A DNA stretch of 33,150 bases from Actinomycetes bacterium. GTDB lineage: Bacteria > Actinomycetota > Actinomycetes > Propionibacteriales > Propionibacteriaceae. Shown here in pieces: positions 8,142-15,886 of this stretch. A program made the position numbers and the translations under genes. How positions within the stretch are numbered: position 1 is the stretch's first letter; the number at the start of each line of letters is the position of its first letter. The DNA lies in contig JAEZZG010000060.1 of assembly GCA_023442485.1 (NCBI GenBank), forward strand, positions 1-33,150, written 5' to 3'. The notes beneath the pieces are model-generated. The model saw only the letters and a list, made by a program, of their open reading frames with translations, ran no database searches and was not told the DNA's origin.

Positions 8142-9154
8142 GGAGTCGAAGCGCCCGCGCCGGTTTACTCATCGGCCTTGTCCTGACCTTGATCGCAGCT
8201 TTGATCATCTCCATCGCACTAGGGGCGACGACGATCCCCATCTCAACCGTGATCCAAGGGTGCCGTAACCTCTTGACGGGCGCTACCGACGGTGTTGATC
8301 AGCAAATCATCACCGATATCAGGATGCCTCGCGTTCTGCTGGGTTTGGCGACTGGGGCGGGGTTGGCGATGTGTGGCTTGATCACCCAATCCCTGCTGCG
8401 AAATCCCCTCGGCGACCCCTACATTCTCGGCATCTCCTCTGGCGCGTCAACCGGTGCCGCCCTGGTCATCGTCATGGGAAGTTCCCACGCAATCCTGGCT
8501 TCTCTCGGAGTAACCGTCGGTGCCTTCTTCGGAGCCCTGGTCGCCATGGTGATCGTCGGATTCCTAGCCAGTGCCGGAGGCCGGATCACACCGGCAAGAA
8601 TCATCTTCGCCGGTATGGCTGTCAACTACTTCTTCTCCGCACTGACCAGCCTGGTCACCGTCATGGCCAAGAATGCGGCTGGCGCCAAATCAGTTATGTT
8701 TTGGATGCTGGGCTCACTCACCTCTGCGTCTTGGAACGACGTCTGGATCGCTACCGCCGCCACATCGCTCGCCTTCGCTCTGTTCTTCTTGATGGGCAGA
8801 CGCGTTGACGTCCTCAATCTTGGTGATGACAGTGCCAGGTCGCTGGGCACCAACCCCCGCGCCTACCGTGCGCTACTGATTGCGATCGTCGCCTTCACCG
8901 TCGCGGTGTTGGTCTCCCTGACCGGCGCGATCGGATTCATCGGCCTAGTCATCCCCCATCTGGCCAAACTTCTCGTCGGATCATCGACCCGCAACACCCT
9001 GCCAGTGGCGGCCCTGGCCGGAGGGGTCCTCGTGGTCATCTCGGACCTATGCGCCCGGCTGATTATCCGTCCCGCAGAGCTACCCATCGGGATTCTTACG
9101 GCTTTGGTAGGAACCCCGATGCTGATGGTTCTAGTCAAGAAACACGCCCGTTAG
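8135..9154 (+). CDS. FecCD-family iron-siderophore ABC permease
   Basis: A 339-residue membrane protein from ATG 8135, which has GAAGGA (8121-8126) at proper spacing. The GTG at 8111 is preceded too closely by its purine run. Family landmarks are RMPRVLLGLATGAGLAMCG, then TQSLLRNPLGDPYILGISSG with the conserved NPL-DP-ILG, a central ARIIFAGMAVNYFF helix, and TGAIGFIGLVIPHLAKLLVG near the end. About ten membrane helices are expected. FecCD permeases form homo- or heterodimers. Only one permease gene is present between the box and the ATPase, so a homodimer is likely. It is the first gene of a permease, binding protein and ATPase operon. Confidence 0.92.
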   Translation: MLRSRSARAGLLIGLVLTLIAALIISIALGATTIPISTVIQGCRNLLTGATDGVDQQIITDIRMPRVLLGLATGAGLAMCGLITQSLLRNPLGDPYILGISSGASTGAALVIVMGSSHAILASLGVTVGAFFGALVAMVIVGFLASAGGRITPARIIFAGMAVNYFFSALTSLVTVMAKNAAGAKSVMFWMLGSLTSASWNDVWIATAATSLAFALFFLMGRRVDVLNLGDDSARSLGTNPRAYRALLIAIVAFTVAVLVSLTGAIGFIGLVIPHLAKLLVGSSTRNTLPVAALAGGVLVVISDLCARLIIRPAELPIGILTALVGTPMLMVLVKKHAR

Positions 9155-9181
9155 TTCACGCCCATCATTGAAGGAGAAACG

Positions 9182-10171
9182 ATGCGAATAACGAAGAAAA
9201 TGACTGCCCTCGTTGCCTCGCTGGTAGTCGCCAGCCTCGGCATAACCGCCTGTTCGTCCACGTCGACAAGCCAAAGCTCCGCGTCGCCGACGCCTAGCAG
9301 ATCAATCACGATCAATAACTGCGGGAAGGAACAAACCTTCACCTCGACGCCGTCGAAGGTGATCTCCCTGGGAGTTACCGGCCTTGCCTATCTGATGGCA
9401 GCAGGTGCTGACGACAGCATCATTCTCCGGGCAAATGAGTGGGGAGAAGAACCGGCCGAATGGATGGGCGGGCGGGCAGACAAGATCAAGTCCGTGCCCG
9501 AGGAATTGTCGATGGAAGCCCTCGTCGCGGAAAAGCCTGACCTGGTTTATGGTGGCGGTTTCGGCACGAATTCACTATCCCCAGATCAGGTGATCGACAA
9601 GAAAATCCCGGCGGTTGTCGATGCCCCCGAATGTCATTACTTCTATCCCGATGAACCCGAGAATGAGTCTTTTGACGCGATTCTTGCAGAGATCACCCAG
9701 CTTGGGCGATTGATGGGGACCGAAGAGAAGGCTAATCAGACCGTCAAGGACCTCAAAGACAAGATTGCCCAGGTCACCAAGGACAACCCCGGGAAAGGCC
9801 GAAGCGTCTCCTACGCCTACTACTACGGTGAAGACCAAGGCCTCTACAGTTACGGAAATAAGGGAGTGATGGGCGAGATTTCTCGAACCTTGAACTTGAA
9901 GGTCGCGATTGACCCTAGCTACCACCCCCATCAGGGCCCGATCGCTGACGAAGCATTCATCAAGTCTGACCCCGATATGATCATCATCCTCGTCGGGATG
10001 GGCGGGGCGACGAAGGAATCTACCCTGGCTCGGTTGGAAAAAATCCCCGGGTACAAAGAGATGAAGGCTGTGAAGAATGGGCAGATTTACTTTGCCGAGT
10101 CTGCCATGGCCTACGCCTCCCCCACCGCCCTCTACGGCACCGTTGAACTTGCCAAGCAGATTCAGAAATAG
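9182..10171 (+). CDS. Iron-siderophore substrate-binding lipoprotein
   Basis: A 329-residue class III binding protein. The N-terminus has a basic start, a hydrophobic core and the lipobox ITAC with the lipidated Cys at residue 24, then a Ser/Thr/Pro-rich tether. The mature part begins with the FepB/FecB-type strand SITINNCGKEQTF, continues with TPSKVISLGVTGLAYLMAAG, and ends with a lobe containing PDMIIILVGMGG. It would be tethered to the outside of the membrane and deliver ferric siderophore to the permease. AAGGAG lies 6 bases before the ATG and 27 bp separate it from the permease gene. The ligand class (catecholate, hydroxamate or mixed) cannot be told from sequence alone. Confidence 0.9.
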   Translation: MRITKKMTALVASLVVASLGITACSSTSTSQSSASPTPSRSITINNCGKEQTFTSTPSKVISLGVTGLAYLMAAGADDSIILRANEWGEEPAEWMGGRADKIKSVPEELSMEALVAEKPDLVYGGGFGTNSLSPDQVIDKKIPAVVDAPECHYFYPDEPENESFDAILAEITQLGRLMGTEEKANQTVKDLKDKIAQVTKDNPGKGRSVSYAYYYGEDQGLYSYGNKGVMGEISRTLNLKVAIDPSYHPHQGPIADEAFIKSDPDMIIILVGMGGATKESTLARLEKIPGYKEMKAVKNGQIYFAESAMAYASPTALYGTVELAKQIQK

Positions 10172-10206
10172 GCGAGGGAATTTAGGCAAGGAATTGGGGA
10201 GACACT

Positions 10207-10968
10207 GTGGCCGAATATCCTTTGAATGTTGTTGACGCAACCGTGCGTTTTGGTTCCTTCACTGCCCTCGACGGTGTCTCTTTCCAGGTCACACCAGGGC
10301 GGGTTCTAGGGATTGCCGGGCCTAACGGGTCCGGGAAAACGACCTTGTTGCGCACCCTGTTCGGGGCTCAACAACTCAGCGAAGGAAGAATCGAGGTCTC
10401 GGGACAGTCCATTCGGACGATGCGAGCGTCCCAGATCGGAACGAAGCTATCTGTAGTCTCCCAATTTGAACATGATATTGATCGGATGCGCGTCGGGGAG
10501 TTCGTCCTACTTGGACGTTCTCCCCACCGCACCGATTTCCAAGGTTATTCAGATCACGACCACGAAATTGCCGACCAAGCCCTCGAAAAGGTCGGGATGG
10601 GAGGGATACGAGACCGGTTTTTCACGACCTTGTCTGGCGGTGAACGCCAGCGCGTCTTGATCGCCCGCGCACTCACCCAGCAGTGTTCTTGTATGTTGCT
10701 TGACGAACCGACCAACCACCTCGACGTCAAATACCAGCACCAGATTCTCAGCCTCATTCGAGAACTCGCCGACACCGCCGTCATCGTCCTCCACGACCTC
10801 AACCTGGTTGCTCGCTACTGTGACGAAGTGATCGTGATGAACCGAGGACAGATCGCTAGCCGAGGCACCCCGGACGATACCCTCAACACCCACCTGATCA
10901 ACGAGGTCTATGGGATTGAAGCCATCGAAGTCTGGGACCGGGACGTCAAACAGTTCATCTTCCGCTGA
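10207..10968 (+). CDS. Iron-siderophore ABC transporter ATPase
   Basis: A 253-residue FecE/FepC-type ATPase starting at GTG 10207 behind GGGGAG. Motifs are Walker A GPNGSGKTT, Q-loop VVSQFEHDIDRMRVGEFVLL (a family-typical GR-PH follows), signature LSGGERQRVLIARAL, Walker B MLLDEPTNHLD and H-loop VLHDLN. It follows the binding-protein gene by 35 bp and completes a full three-gene importer. It is only moderately similar in its variable regions to the orphan ATPase at 1789, so the two come from different siderophore systems. Confidence 0.92.
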   Translation: MAEYPLNVVDATVRFGSFTALDGVSFQVTPGRVLGIAGPNGSGKTTLLRTLFGAQQLSEGRIEVSGQSIRTMRASQIGTKLSVVSQFEHDIDRMRVGEFVLLGRSPHRTDFQGYSDHDHEIADQALEKVGMGGIRDRFFTTLSGGERQRVLIARALTQQCSCMLLDEPTNHLDVKYQHQILSLIRELADTAVIVLHDLNLVARYCDEVIVMNRGQIASRGTPDDTLNTHLINEVYGIEAIEVWDRDVKQFIFR

Positions 10969-11262
10969 TTAAATCGTCGCCTGAGCAAGGAGATGACTTG
11001 CGACGGACGGTTACACCACCTACACCTCAAGACATATTGATTCAAGTGCTGCACCCGAGGACTTGCTGATTCTCGACAAGACGACATGGTTTTGCCGTCT
11101 TCGTCGACTTCCCCGGCCTCGACAACCCCTCCGGCCTCGACAACCCCACCGGCCTCGACAACCCCACCGGCCTCGACTATCCCACCGGCCTCGACAACCA
11201 CGCCAATGTCACCGCGATCGGTTGAAGCCGATGTGGACCCGTCAAGCCTCGACAAAGACTGC
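10969..11262. other. Non-coding or decayed stretch after the siderophore operon
   Basis: About 290 bp between the ATPase stop and the recognisable part of the truncated permease. It contains the 18-bp minisatellite described separately. The frame that reads the repeat as GLDNPT also gives AVFVDFPGLDN just before it, but it has no start and stops soon after. The frame from ATG 11086 reads the repeat as PASTTP, like a secreted linker, but no signal peptide or domain accompanies it. No promoter or terminator could be supported. Confidence 0.4.
11113..11202 (+). repeat. 18-bp tandem minisatellite, five copies
   Basis: Five consecutive 18-mers with consensus CCGGCCTCGACAACCCCA start at 11113, 11131, 11149, 11167 and 11185. 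Copies 2 and 3 are identical, copy 1 differs at its last base, and copies 4 and 5 have two changes each. The unit length is a multiple of three, so copy-number change would keep any overlying frame open. The three plus frames read it as GLDNPT, PASTTP or an Arg/Pro-rich repeat. Confidence 0.92.
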
Positions 11263-11764
11263 TGCAATCTTGATCGGCTCCCAATTCGGCTGGGGCATTG
11301 CCGCGTCCTACCTGATTGCCGGATCATTGATCTCTTTTTGTATCGGGTGGGGGTTCAGCCGTTTCAACCTCGAACGCTGGGTGGAGGAATCAGTTTTCGA
11401 CACGAAGGTTGCCCGGCTCAGGTCTGGCGGCCATATCCCCACGCTGCGCGAGCGCGTTGACGCGGCTGTCGGTGAGGCCAAAGATATCTTCACCAAGATC
11501 TGGATATGGGTAATCGTCGGCGTCGGAATCGGCGCGGGGATTCACGGATGGATTCCGGCAGACTTCTTCTCTACCCACATTGGCACAAACACCCCGTTGG
11601 GGGTCCCACTCGCCACCCTCCTCGGCGTCCCTCTCTACGCCAATGGCGGCGGTGTGGTCCCGATCGGCGAGACGCTGTGGTCGAAGGGAATGCCACTCGG
11701 CACGGTAATGGCCTTGATGATGGGGGCAATCGCCTTGTCCACCCCTCCTTCGTCACCGACGTAG
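11263..11764 (+). pseudogene. Fragment of a DUF318/YraQ (ArsP-like) permease
   Basis: From about 11263 the frame encodes LIGSQFGWGIAASYLIAG and GFSRFNLERWVEESVF, then a polar loop, and finally HGWIPADFF and GVPLYANGGGVVPIGETL with KGMPLGTVMALMMGAIALS. The L-Y-A-N-G-G-V-P-I signature and the following GT-MA-MM helix belong to UPF0718/DUF318 permeases, the family of YraQ and the arsenical exporter ArsP. Roughly the first 130 residues and the last helix are missing. The end runs into nonsense (PPSSPT) where it meets the convergent MFS gene. The frame extends upstream through the minisatellite into Arg/Pro-rich sequence with no plausible start, so I call it a remnant. Confidence 0.7.
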
Positions 11765-12970
11765 GAGCGGCTGAAGGTGAACATATCCGACGAGGACGCC
11801 GATCACAGCGATATTGAGGACGAAGGGGACGAGCGAGTTGAGGCTATACAACGCGGTTGATAAGAGTGGGGCGATAGCGTAGGCGGCACCATTGGTGGCA
11901 TTGATGATTCCTGCGACCGACCCCTGTTCGTCATGGCTCATTTGCAGTGTCGGGCCGGTATTGTATCCGGGCATCGCTAGCCCCATCCCGAGGCCGAGCA
12001 ATACTGAGGCCACGGCGAGCAGAAGGTGAGAGGCGGTTGGCCAAAAGCAGATCGAGGCCAAGAGCACCACGATCAAGCCGGTGCGCAATAGTTTGCTGGC
12101 TTTCCATTTCGTCATGGGAGCAATAACCGCCTGAGCGACAATCATGGTGATTCCCATGACGGTTAGATATATGGCAGATATTCCGGCAGTCGCTTGGCCA
12201 GAGAGTGAGAATCGGTCTTGGACGGTGAATCCGAAGATCGTCGATACCGACGAGAATGCGAGGAACATTACGAAGCCACTGATCAACCAGGGGCAGACAC
12301 GGGGATCGGTGAAACGGATGTGTTGCGGTTGGACGGGACGGCTAGCCTTAGTGTCGGGGTGGAATTTCACGCTTAAGACCACGAGACCAACGGCCATGAT
12401 CACCGGCATCACAGCTAGCGGAAGTAGGAACCCGCCGATGGTGGCGAGGATTCCTCCGACAATCCCGCCGACGATGGATGCCAGACCTTGTGCGGCGCCA
12501 ATCATTCCTAGGGCTTTGACTCGGCCACCCTCATTGGTGACGTGAGTGACGAGATGCGCCTGGGCAGTCGGCGAGATCGCAGAGATTCCGGCACCGTAGG
12601 CTAGACCTCGGCTGATGAGGACACCGCAGACTAGCCCTACCCCGGTGAGGGTTCGGCGCATTCCGAAGAAGCTGAGTGCCGCAAATACCGCGAGGGAGAC
12701 GATCGCAATGCTCATCCCGGCGACGAGGGTGCGTTTGGCGCCTAGACGTTGCGAAGCCCGCCCCCAGTAGGTGCTCAGGCTAGCTAAGACCACGGCTGAT
12801 AGTGAGATTGTTGCCCCGATATGCCAGTCACGAAGCCCCATCTCACGCGATAGCGGGGCGATGATCGGGTTGAGCACCATCTGGCCCATATACGTCAAGA
12901 ACACCACCACGCTGAGCAACCCGACTTGGGCGGGTGCAGGGATTATTGGCGTCTTTGCTGTAGTGGTCAT
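11753..12970 (-). CDS. MFS efflux transporter controlled by the adjacent TetR gene
   Basis: A 405-residue major facilitator with twelve hydrophobic segments. The start is the ATG at 12970, six bases after GGAGG; an in-frame TTG at 12976 sits against that ribosome binding site. The loop YWGRASQRLGAKRTLVAGM matches the MFS loop 2-3 motif (G-x-x-x-D-R-x-G-R-R/K), and a Gly-rich GIVGGILATIGGFLLP helix follows. The second half ends in GLGMGLAMPGYNTGP. The family is that of proton-driven drug or siderophore exporters. It is divergent from a TetR regulator with mirrored operators between, the common layout of a drug-inducible pump. The substrate is unknown. Confidence 0.88.
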   Translation of the reverse strand: MTTTAKTPIIPAPAQVGLLSVVVFLTYMGQMVLNPIIAPLSREMGLRDWHIGATISLSAVVLASLSTYWGRASQRLGAKRTLVAGMSIAIVSLAVFAALSFFGMRRTLTGVGLVCGVLISRGLAYGAGISAISPTAQAHLVTHVTNEGGRVKALGMIGAAQGLASIVGGIVGGILATIGGFLLPLAVMPVIMAVGLVVLSVKFHPDTKASRPVQPQHIRFTDPRVCPWLISGFVMFLAFSSVSTIFGFTVQDRFSLSGQATAGISAIYLTVMGITMIVAQAVIAPMTKWKASKLLRTGLIVVLLASICFWPTASHLLLAVASVLLGLGMGLAMPGYNTGPTLQMSHDEQGSVAGIINATNGAAYAIAPLLSTALYSLNSLVPFVLNIAVIGVLVGYVHLQPLLRR

Positions 12971-12985
12971 GGGCAACCTCCGGGC

Positions 12986-13000
12986 TAGAACGGTGTTCTA
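12986..13000. promoter_or_regulatory. TetR-type operator, copy 1
   Basis: TAGAACGGTGTTCTA is a dyad with 6-bp arms (TAGAAC/GTTCTA) around a 3-bp centre. It lies 15 bp before the MFS start codon on the minus strand. It is the exact reverse complement of the second copy 26 bp away, centre to centre. It is a probable binding site for the neighbouring TetR protein. Confidence 0.8.
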
Positions 13001-13011
13001 CACTCGAATGC

Positions 13012-13026
13012 TAGAACACCGTTCTA
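13012..13026. promoter_or_regulatory. TetR-type operator, copy 2
   Basis: TAGAACACCGTTCTA repeats the same 6-3-6 dyad in mirrored orientation, extended by one C/G pair on each side (13011-13027). It lies 31 bp before the tetR start codon. With copy 1 it would allow one repressor to shut both divergent genes. Confidence 0.8.
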
Positions 13027-13057
13027 GAATCGTCAATGTCGGATACAGTAAAGAACC

Positions 13058-13741
13058 ATGAGCACCAAGACCCCACCGACGAGTAGGCGGGCTGGACTGA
13101 GCCCAGAACAAATCGTTGACTACGCCGTGTCCATGACGGCTGAGGTTGGTATTGACGGGTGGTCGATCCGCGATATCGCCCAGGGCCTAGGTGTGGTCCC
13201 TTCTGTGCTGTATCACTACTTTGCGAATAAGGAATCATTGTGCGACGCGGTAGTTGATCGGGTGTGTGCTGAGATTGCGATGCCCGACCCAAACCTGGGG
13301 TGGAAGGAATGGTTCACCGCACTGGCACACAACGTCAGGCCGACTTTACTGCGCTACCACGGAATCACTGACCGGATGGCCCGAGGAAAATTCACCGCGA
13401 GTTTTCTTCCGATACTAGATACCGCCTACGCGAAACTCATTGACGCCGGTTTTGGAGAAAATGCAGCGATAGCCTATGCGATGATTTCCAATCAGATTAT
13501 CGCCACTATCGGTAGCCGCAACTTGCGCTCCTACCATCAATCCGGGGAAAGACATGATTTGACGAAGATGTTGGAGAGGTTGGCCCCGTTGATGGAGTCC
13601 TCTCCAGGCCTAAAGGCCATGGTCGACGACTATCTGGCGCCTTTGTCTAACCCGAACAGGGAAGATGATCTGTCTGAAAAGTACTACAGCCTTGTTATCG
13701 CTGCCCTCCTTGACGGCATTGAGCACGTCTTGGGCCCCTAA
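13058..13741 (+). CDS. TetR-family transcriptional regulator
   Basis: A 227-residue TetR protein. The N-terminal helix-turn-helix is clear: LSPEQIVDYAVSMTAEVG, then WSIRDIAQGLGVVPSVLYHY and FANKESLCDAVVDRV. The first segments match the TetR pattern with A-G-L---S-I--IA--L-V--S-LY-HF. The C-terminal ligand domain is of the TetR_C_1 type, with a long helical bundle ending YYSLVIAALLDGIEHVLG. It is transcribed away from the MFS pump and two mirrored dyads fill the gap, so it probably represses both genes until a pump substrate binds it. Confidence 0.9.
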   Translation: MSTKTPPTSRRAGLSPEQIVDYAVSMTAEVGIDGWSIRDIAQGLGVVPSVLYHYFANKESLCDAVVDRVCAEIAMPDPNLGWKEWFTALAHNVRPTLLRYHGITDRMARGKFTASFLPILDTAYAKLIDAGFGENAAIAYAMISNQIIATIGSRNLRSYHQSGERHDLTKMLERLAPLMESSPGLKAMVDDYLAPLSNPNREDDLSEKYYSLVIAALLDGIEHVLGP

Positions 13742-13844
13742 TCTACCCATGACGACGCGATGCACCGACACCCTAACTCCATCACGGCTACCTCACCTCG
13801 GCTCAACACACTGACGCCACCCCGCCCAACCAAAGAATTAGACA

Positions 13845-13856
13845 AAACTTTAGTTT
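13845..13856. promoter_or_regulatory. Short dyad in the AT-rich promoter region of the methyltransferase gene
   Basis: AAACTTTAGTTT is a 12-bp dyad within a notably A/T-rich patch just before the methyltransferase. TATTGT (13869-13874) could be a -10, putting the transcription start at or near the ATG (13881). No ribosome binding site is visible before that ATG, so a leaderless transcript is possible. No recognised regulator motif was matched. Confidence 0.3.
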
Positions 13857-13880
13857 CCAAATTGATGCTATTGTTGTGTC

Positions 13881-14702
13881 ATGAATAGCAATCCTTCTCT
13901 GCCTCACAGTGATCGTTCTGCGGCGGTTGCCGCCGGACACTGGGTACTTGCGCGGGCAGGCAAGCGGGTTTTGAGGCCTGGCGGGCTCAAACTAACCACC
14001 CGAATGTTGGAGCGCGCGTCAATCAAAGATAAGAATGTCGTCGAGTTCGCACCCGGACTAGGCCGCACTGCCCGGATGATCGTTGAATCAGGCGTGGCTT
14101 CATATACCGGTGTGGACCAGAACGCAGATGCGGTCGCTAATGTTCGCACAATCGTCGGCCCCCACGGTGGGCAAGTCGTCACCGGCCAAGCTCAAAACAC
14201 CGGTCTTCGAGACGGCTCAGCCAACGTCGTCATTGGCGAAGCCATGTTGACCATGCAAGGGGAGCGCACTAAGTCCGAGATCATGAACGAGGCTTTTCGG
14301 CTGCTTGAACCGGGTGGTTGTTACGCCATCCACGAACTCGGCCTCAAACCAAACGATATCGACCCTCAGCTCGCCGATAACTTGCGGAAAAAACTAGCTC
14401 AAACCATTCGAGTAAATGCACGTCCGCTGACGGAAAATGAATGGCGCGACATGTTGGAGCGTGCCGGATTCGTCATTGAGTGGGTAGGGTTTGAGCCGAT
14501 GGCCCTGTTGTCACCACGCCGTAATCTCGCCGACGAGGGAATCTGCGGGGTGGCCAGGATCGTCACCAATATGCTTCGCGACAAGGAACTTCGGCAACGA
14601 ATCCTGGCTATGCGCGCCACGTTCAACGAGTACAAGGATCACCTCACTGGGATCGCTATCGTGGCTCGCAAACCGAGCCGCTCCACGCCGAACCCTGATT
14701 GA
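13881..14702 (+). CDS. Class I SAM-dependent methyltransferase
   Basis: A 273-residue protein with a class I methyltransferase core. Motif I is VVEFAPGLGRTARMIVE (residues 53-69), the acidic ribose-binding position is in YTGVDQN (~76-81), and NVVIGEAMLTM stands at motif IV. A helix LEPGGCYAIHELGL follows. The substrate is unknown. Genes of this kind are often annotated UbiE-like or ArsM-like, but there is no Cys pattern that would argue for arsenite. It is followed after 16 bp by a small cupin gene in the same direction, so the two may act together, perhaps under a redox or stress signal. No Shine-Dalgarno precedes the ATG. Confidence 0.85.
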   Translation: MNSNPSLPHSDRSAAVAAGHWVLARAGKRVLRPGGLKLTTRMLERASIKDKNVVEFAPGLGRTARMIVESGVASYTGVDQNADAVANVRTIVGPHGGQVVTGQAQNTGLRDGSANVVIGEAMLTMQGERTKSEIMNEAFRLLEPGGCYAIHELGLKPNDIDPQLADNLRKKLAQTIRVNARPLTENEWRDMLERAGFVIEWVGFEPMALLSPRRNLADEGICGVARIVTNMLRDKELRQRILAMRATFNEYKDHLTGIAIVARKPSRSTPNPD

Positions 14703-14718
14703 AAAGAGGAGTCCCACC

Positions 14719-15057
14719 ATGTCTGAGCCTGATCTCTTGCCCACTGCCATGCTTGGTTTCATTGACAACCTTGCCGATCGAATCGACTACGCCGACGGCT
14801 CAACGGTATCGAAGACCGTGATGCGAGCCGAAGGAGTCAATGTGGTCTTGTTTTCCTTTGATGAAGGTGAGGAACTGTCCGAGCACACCGCAGCCATGCC
14901 GGTGATCGTCCAAACCCTTGAAGGGGAGATCGAGATCACTGCGGACGGGAAGACGGTTTCCCTCTTACCGGGGGGATTCGTTCACTTCACCACACGACTT
15001 CCGCACGCGGTCAAGGCGCTTAGCCGCGCCAAGATGGTGCTCTACATGCTCAAATAA
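14719..15057 (+). CDS. Small single-domain cupin protein
   Basis: A 112-residue protein made of a single cupin barrel. The first cupin motif is around GEELSEHTAAMPVIVQTLEG (one metal-type His), and the second is around PGGFVHFTTRLPHAVKA with two His residues. The spacing is typical of small cupin_2 proteins that bind Zn or Fe. The ATG has AAGAGGAG upstream and lies 16 bp behind the methyltransferase stop. Small cupins paired with methyltransferases are common in anaerobic and facultative bacteria, but no defined reaction follows from sequence. Part of the gene is also open in a second frame, which is a shadow. Confidence 0.88.
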   Translation: MSEPDLLPTAMLGFIDNLADRIDYADGSTVSKTVMRAEGVNVVLFSFDEGEELSEHTAAMPVIVQTLEGEIEITADGKTVSLLPGGFVHFTTRLPHAVKALSRAKMVLYMLK

Positions 15058-15187
15058 CCTCAGATGCGGCGGATCAGTGACCGCGACGAAACCAACTACG
15101 ACAAGATCGACGACGGGTGCAGGGCCGGTGTCGTCTTACCGCCTTCGCTAGGCGCAGATGGACACCGACGCCCTACGCCGACCCTAG

Positions 15188-15754
15188 GATAGTCTCGGCT
15201 GGCACCACAAACTCGCTAGCTGCATCGACAACCTTCGCGAACACATCGAAGCTATCCGCAACCGAGACACCGATCAGATCACAGACCAGGCCCTCGGTTT
15301 CCACGCACTCCCCAACGAACACGAAGCCGGGGTGTGGCCCAAGACGATCGCCAAGATTCTCGACTACATCCACCAACACTTTTCTCAACGAATCCTACTT
15401 CGCGACGTCGCCGCCCACGTCGGAATGTCAGTGAACTACATGAATGAACAGTTCAAAGCCGAAGTCGGAACAACACTGGCCGACTACGTCAATCGCTACC
15501 GGATTCAACAGGCGGTTCACCTCCTGACCTCCACAGACATGAAGGTCTACCAAGTTGCCGAAGCCGTGGGCATCCCGGACTACAAATACTTCTCCAGGGT
15601 GTTCAAACGCTATGTCGGACACGCCCCGACCACAGTCTCCCAAAACCGTACCTGGGATAGGCGCGCGTCGATACAGGCATTAAATGACGACAAAACCATA
15701 AAGACGTGGATCTTGACCGCACGAATCATCGGTCAACGTCCACCCACATCATAA
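15188..15754 (+). pseudogene. AraC-family regulator remnant (DNA-binding domain)
   Basis: The frame encodes two AraC helix-turn-helix units. The first is IAKILDYIHQHFSQR followed by LRDVAAHVGMSVNYMNEQFK. The second is YRIQQAVHLLTSTDMKVYQV with AEAVGIPDYKYFSRVFKRYV. This is the C-terminal ~100 residues found in AraC-type response regulators and free-standing AraC proteins. The frame is cut by TAG at 15185-15187, so no full N-terminal sensing domain exists. A GTG at 15332 could start a domain-only protein without a clear ribosome binding site. After the HTH the sequence runs ~40 residues beyond the usual end, suggesting a changed terminus. Confidence 0.65.
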
Positions 15755-15886
15755 AGGGCTCGCGGACTCAGCCCACGAGATCGCGGTAAGCCACGGCTAG
15801 ACCGGCTCGTATTACTAGGCGTTTTGGGCACCTCAGGCTTCGAAGTAGACTGACTTCACCTGCTCCGCTCTCCGTCTAAGGCTGCC

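Noticed and set aside
9575..10240. 221-codon minus-strand frame opposite the siderophore-binding lipoprotein
   Set aside because: The plus strand encodes a complete lipoprotein with a ribosome binding site. The opposite frame has no recognisable feature.
10975..11005. CGTCGC...GCGACG hairpin as terminator of the siderophore operon
   Set aside because: Only six base pairs with a 19-base loop and no T-run.
11113..11202. CRISPR array
   Set aside because: The 18-bp units are directly tandem with no spacers.
11086..11460. PASTTP-repeat frame as a secreted protein
   Set aside because: There is no signal peptide or ribosome binding site, and after the repeat it becomes a shadow of the permease fragment.
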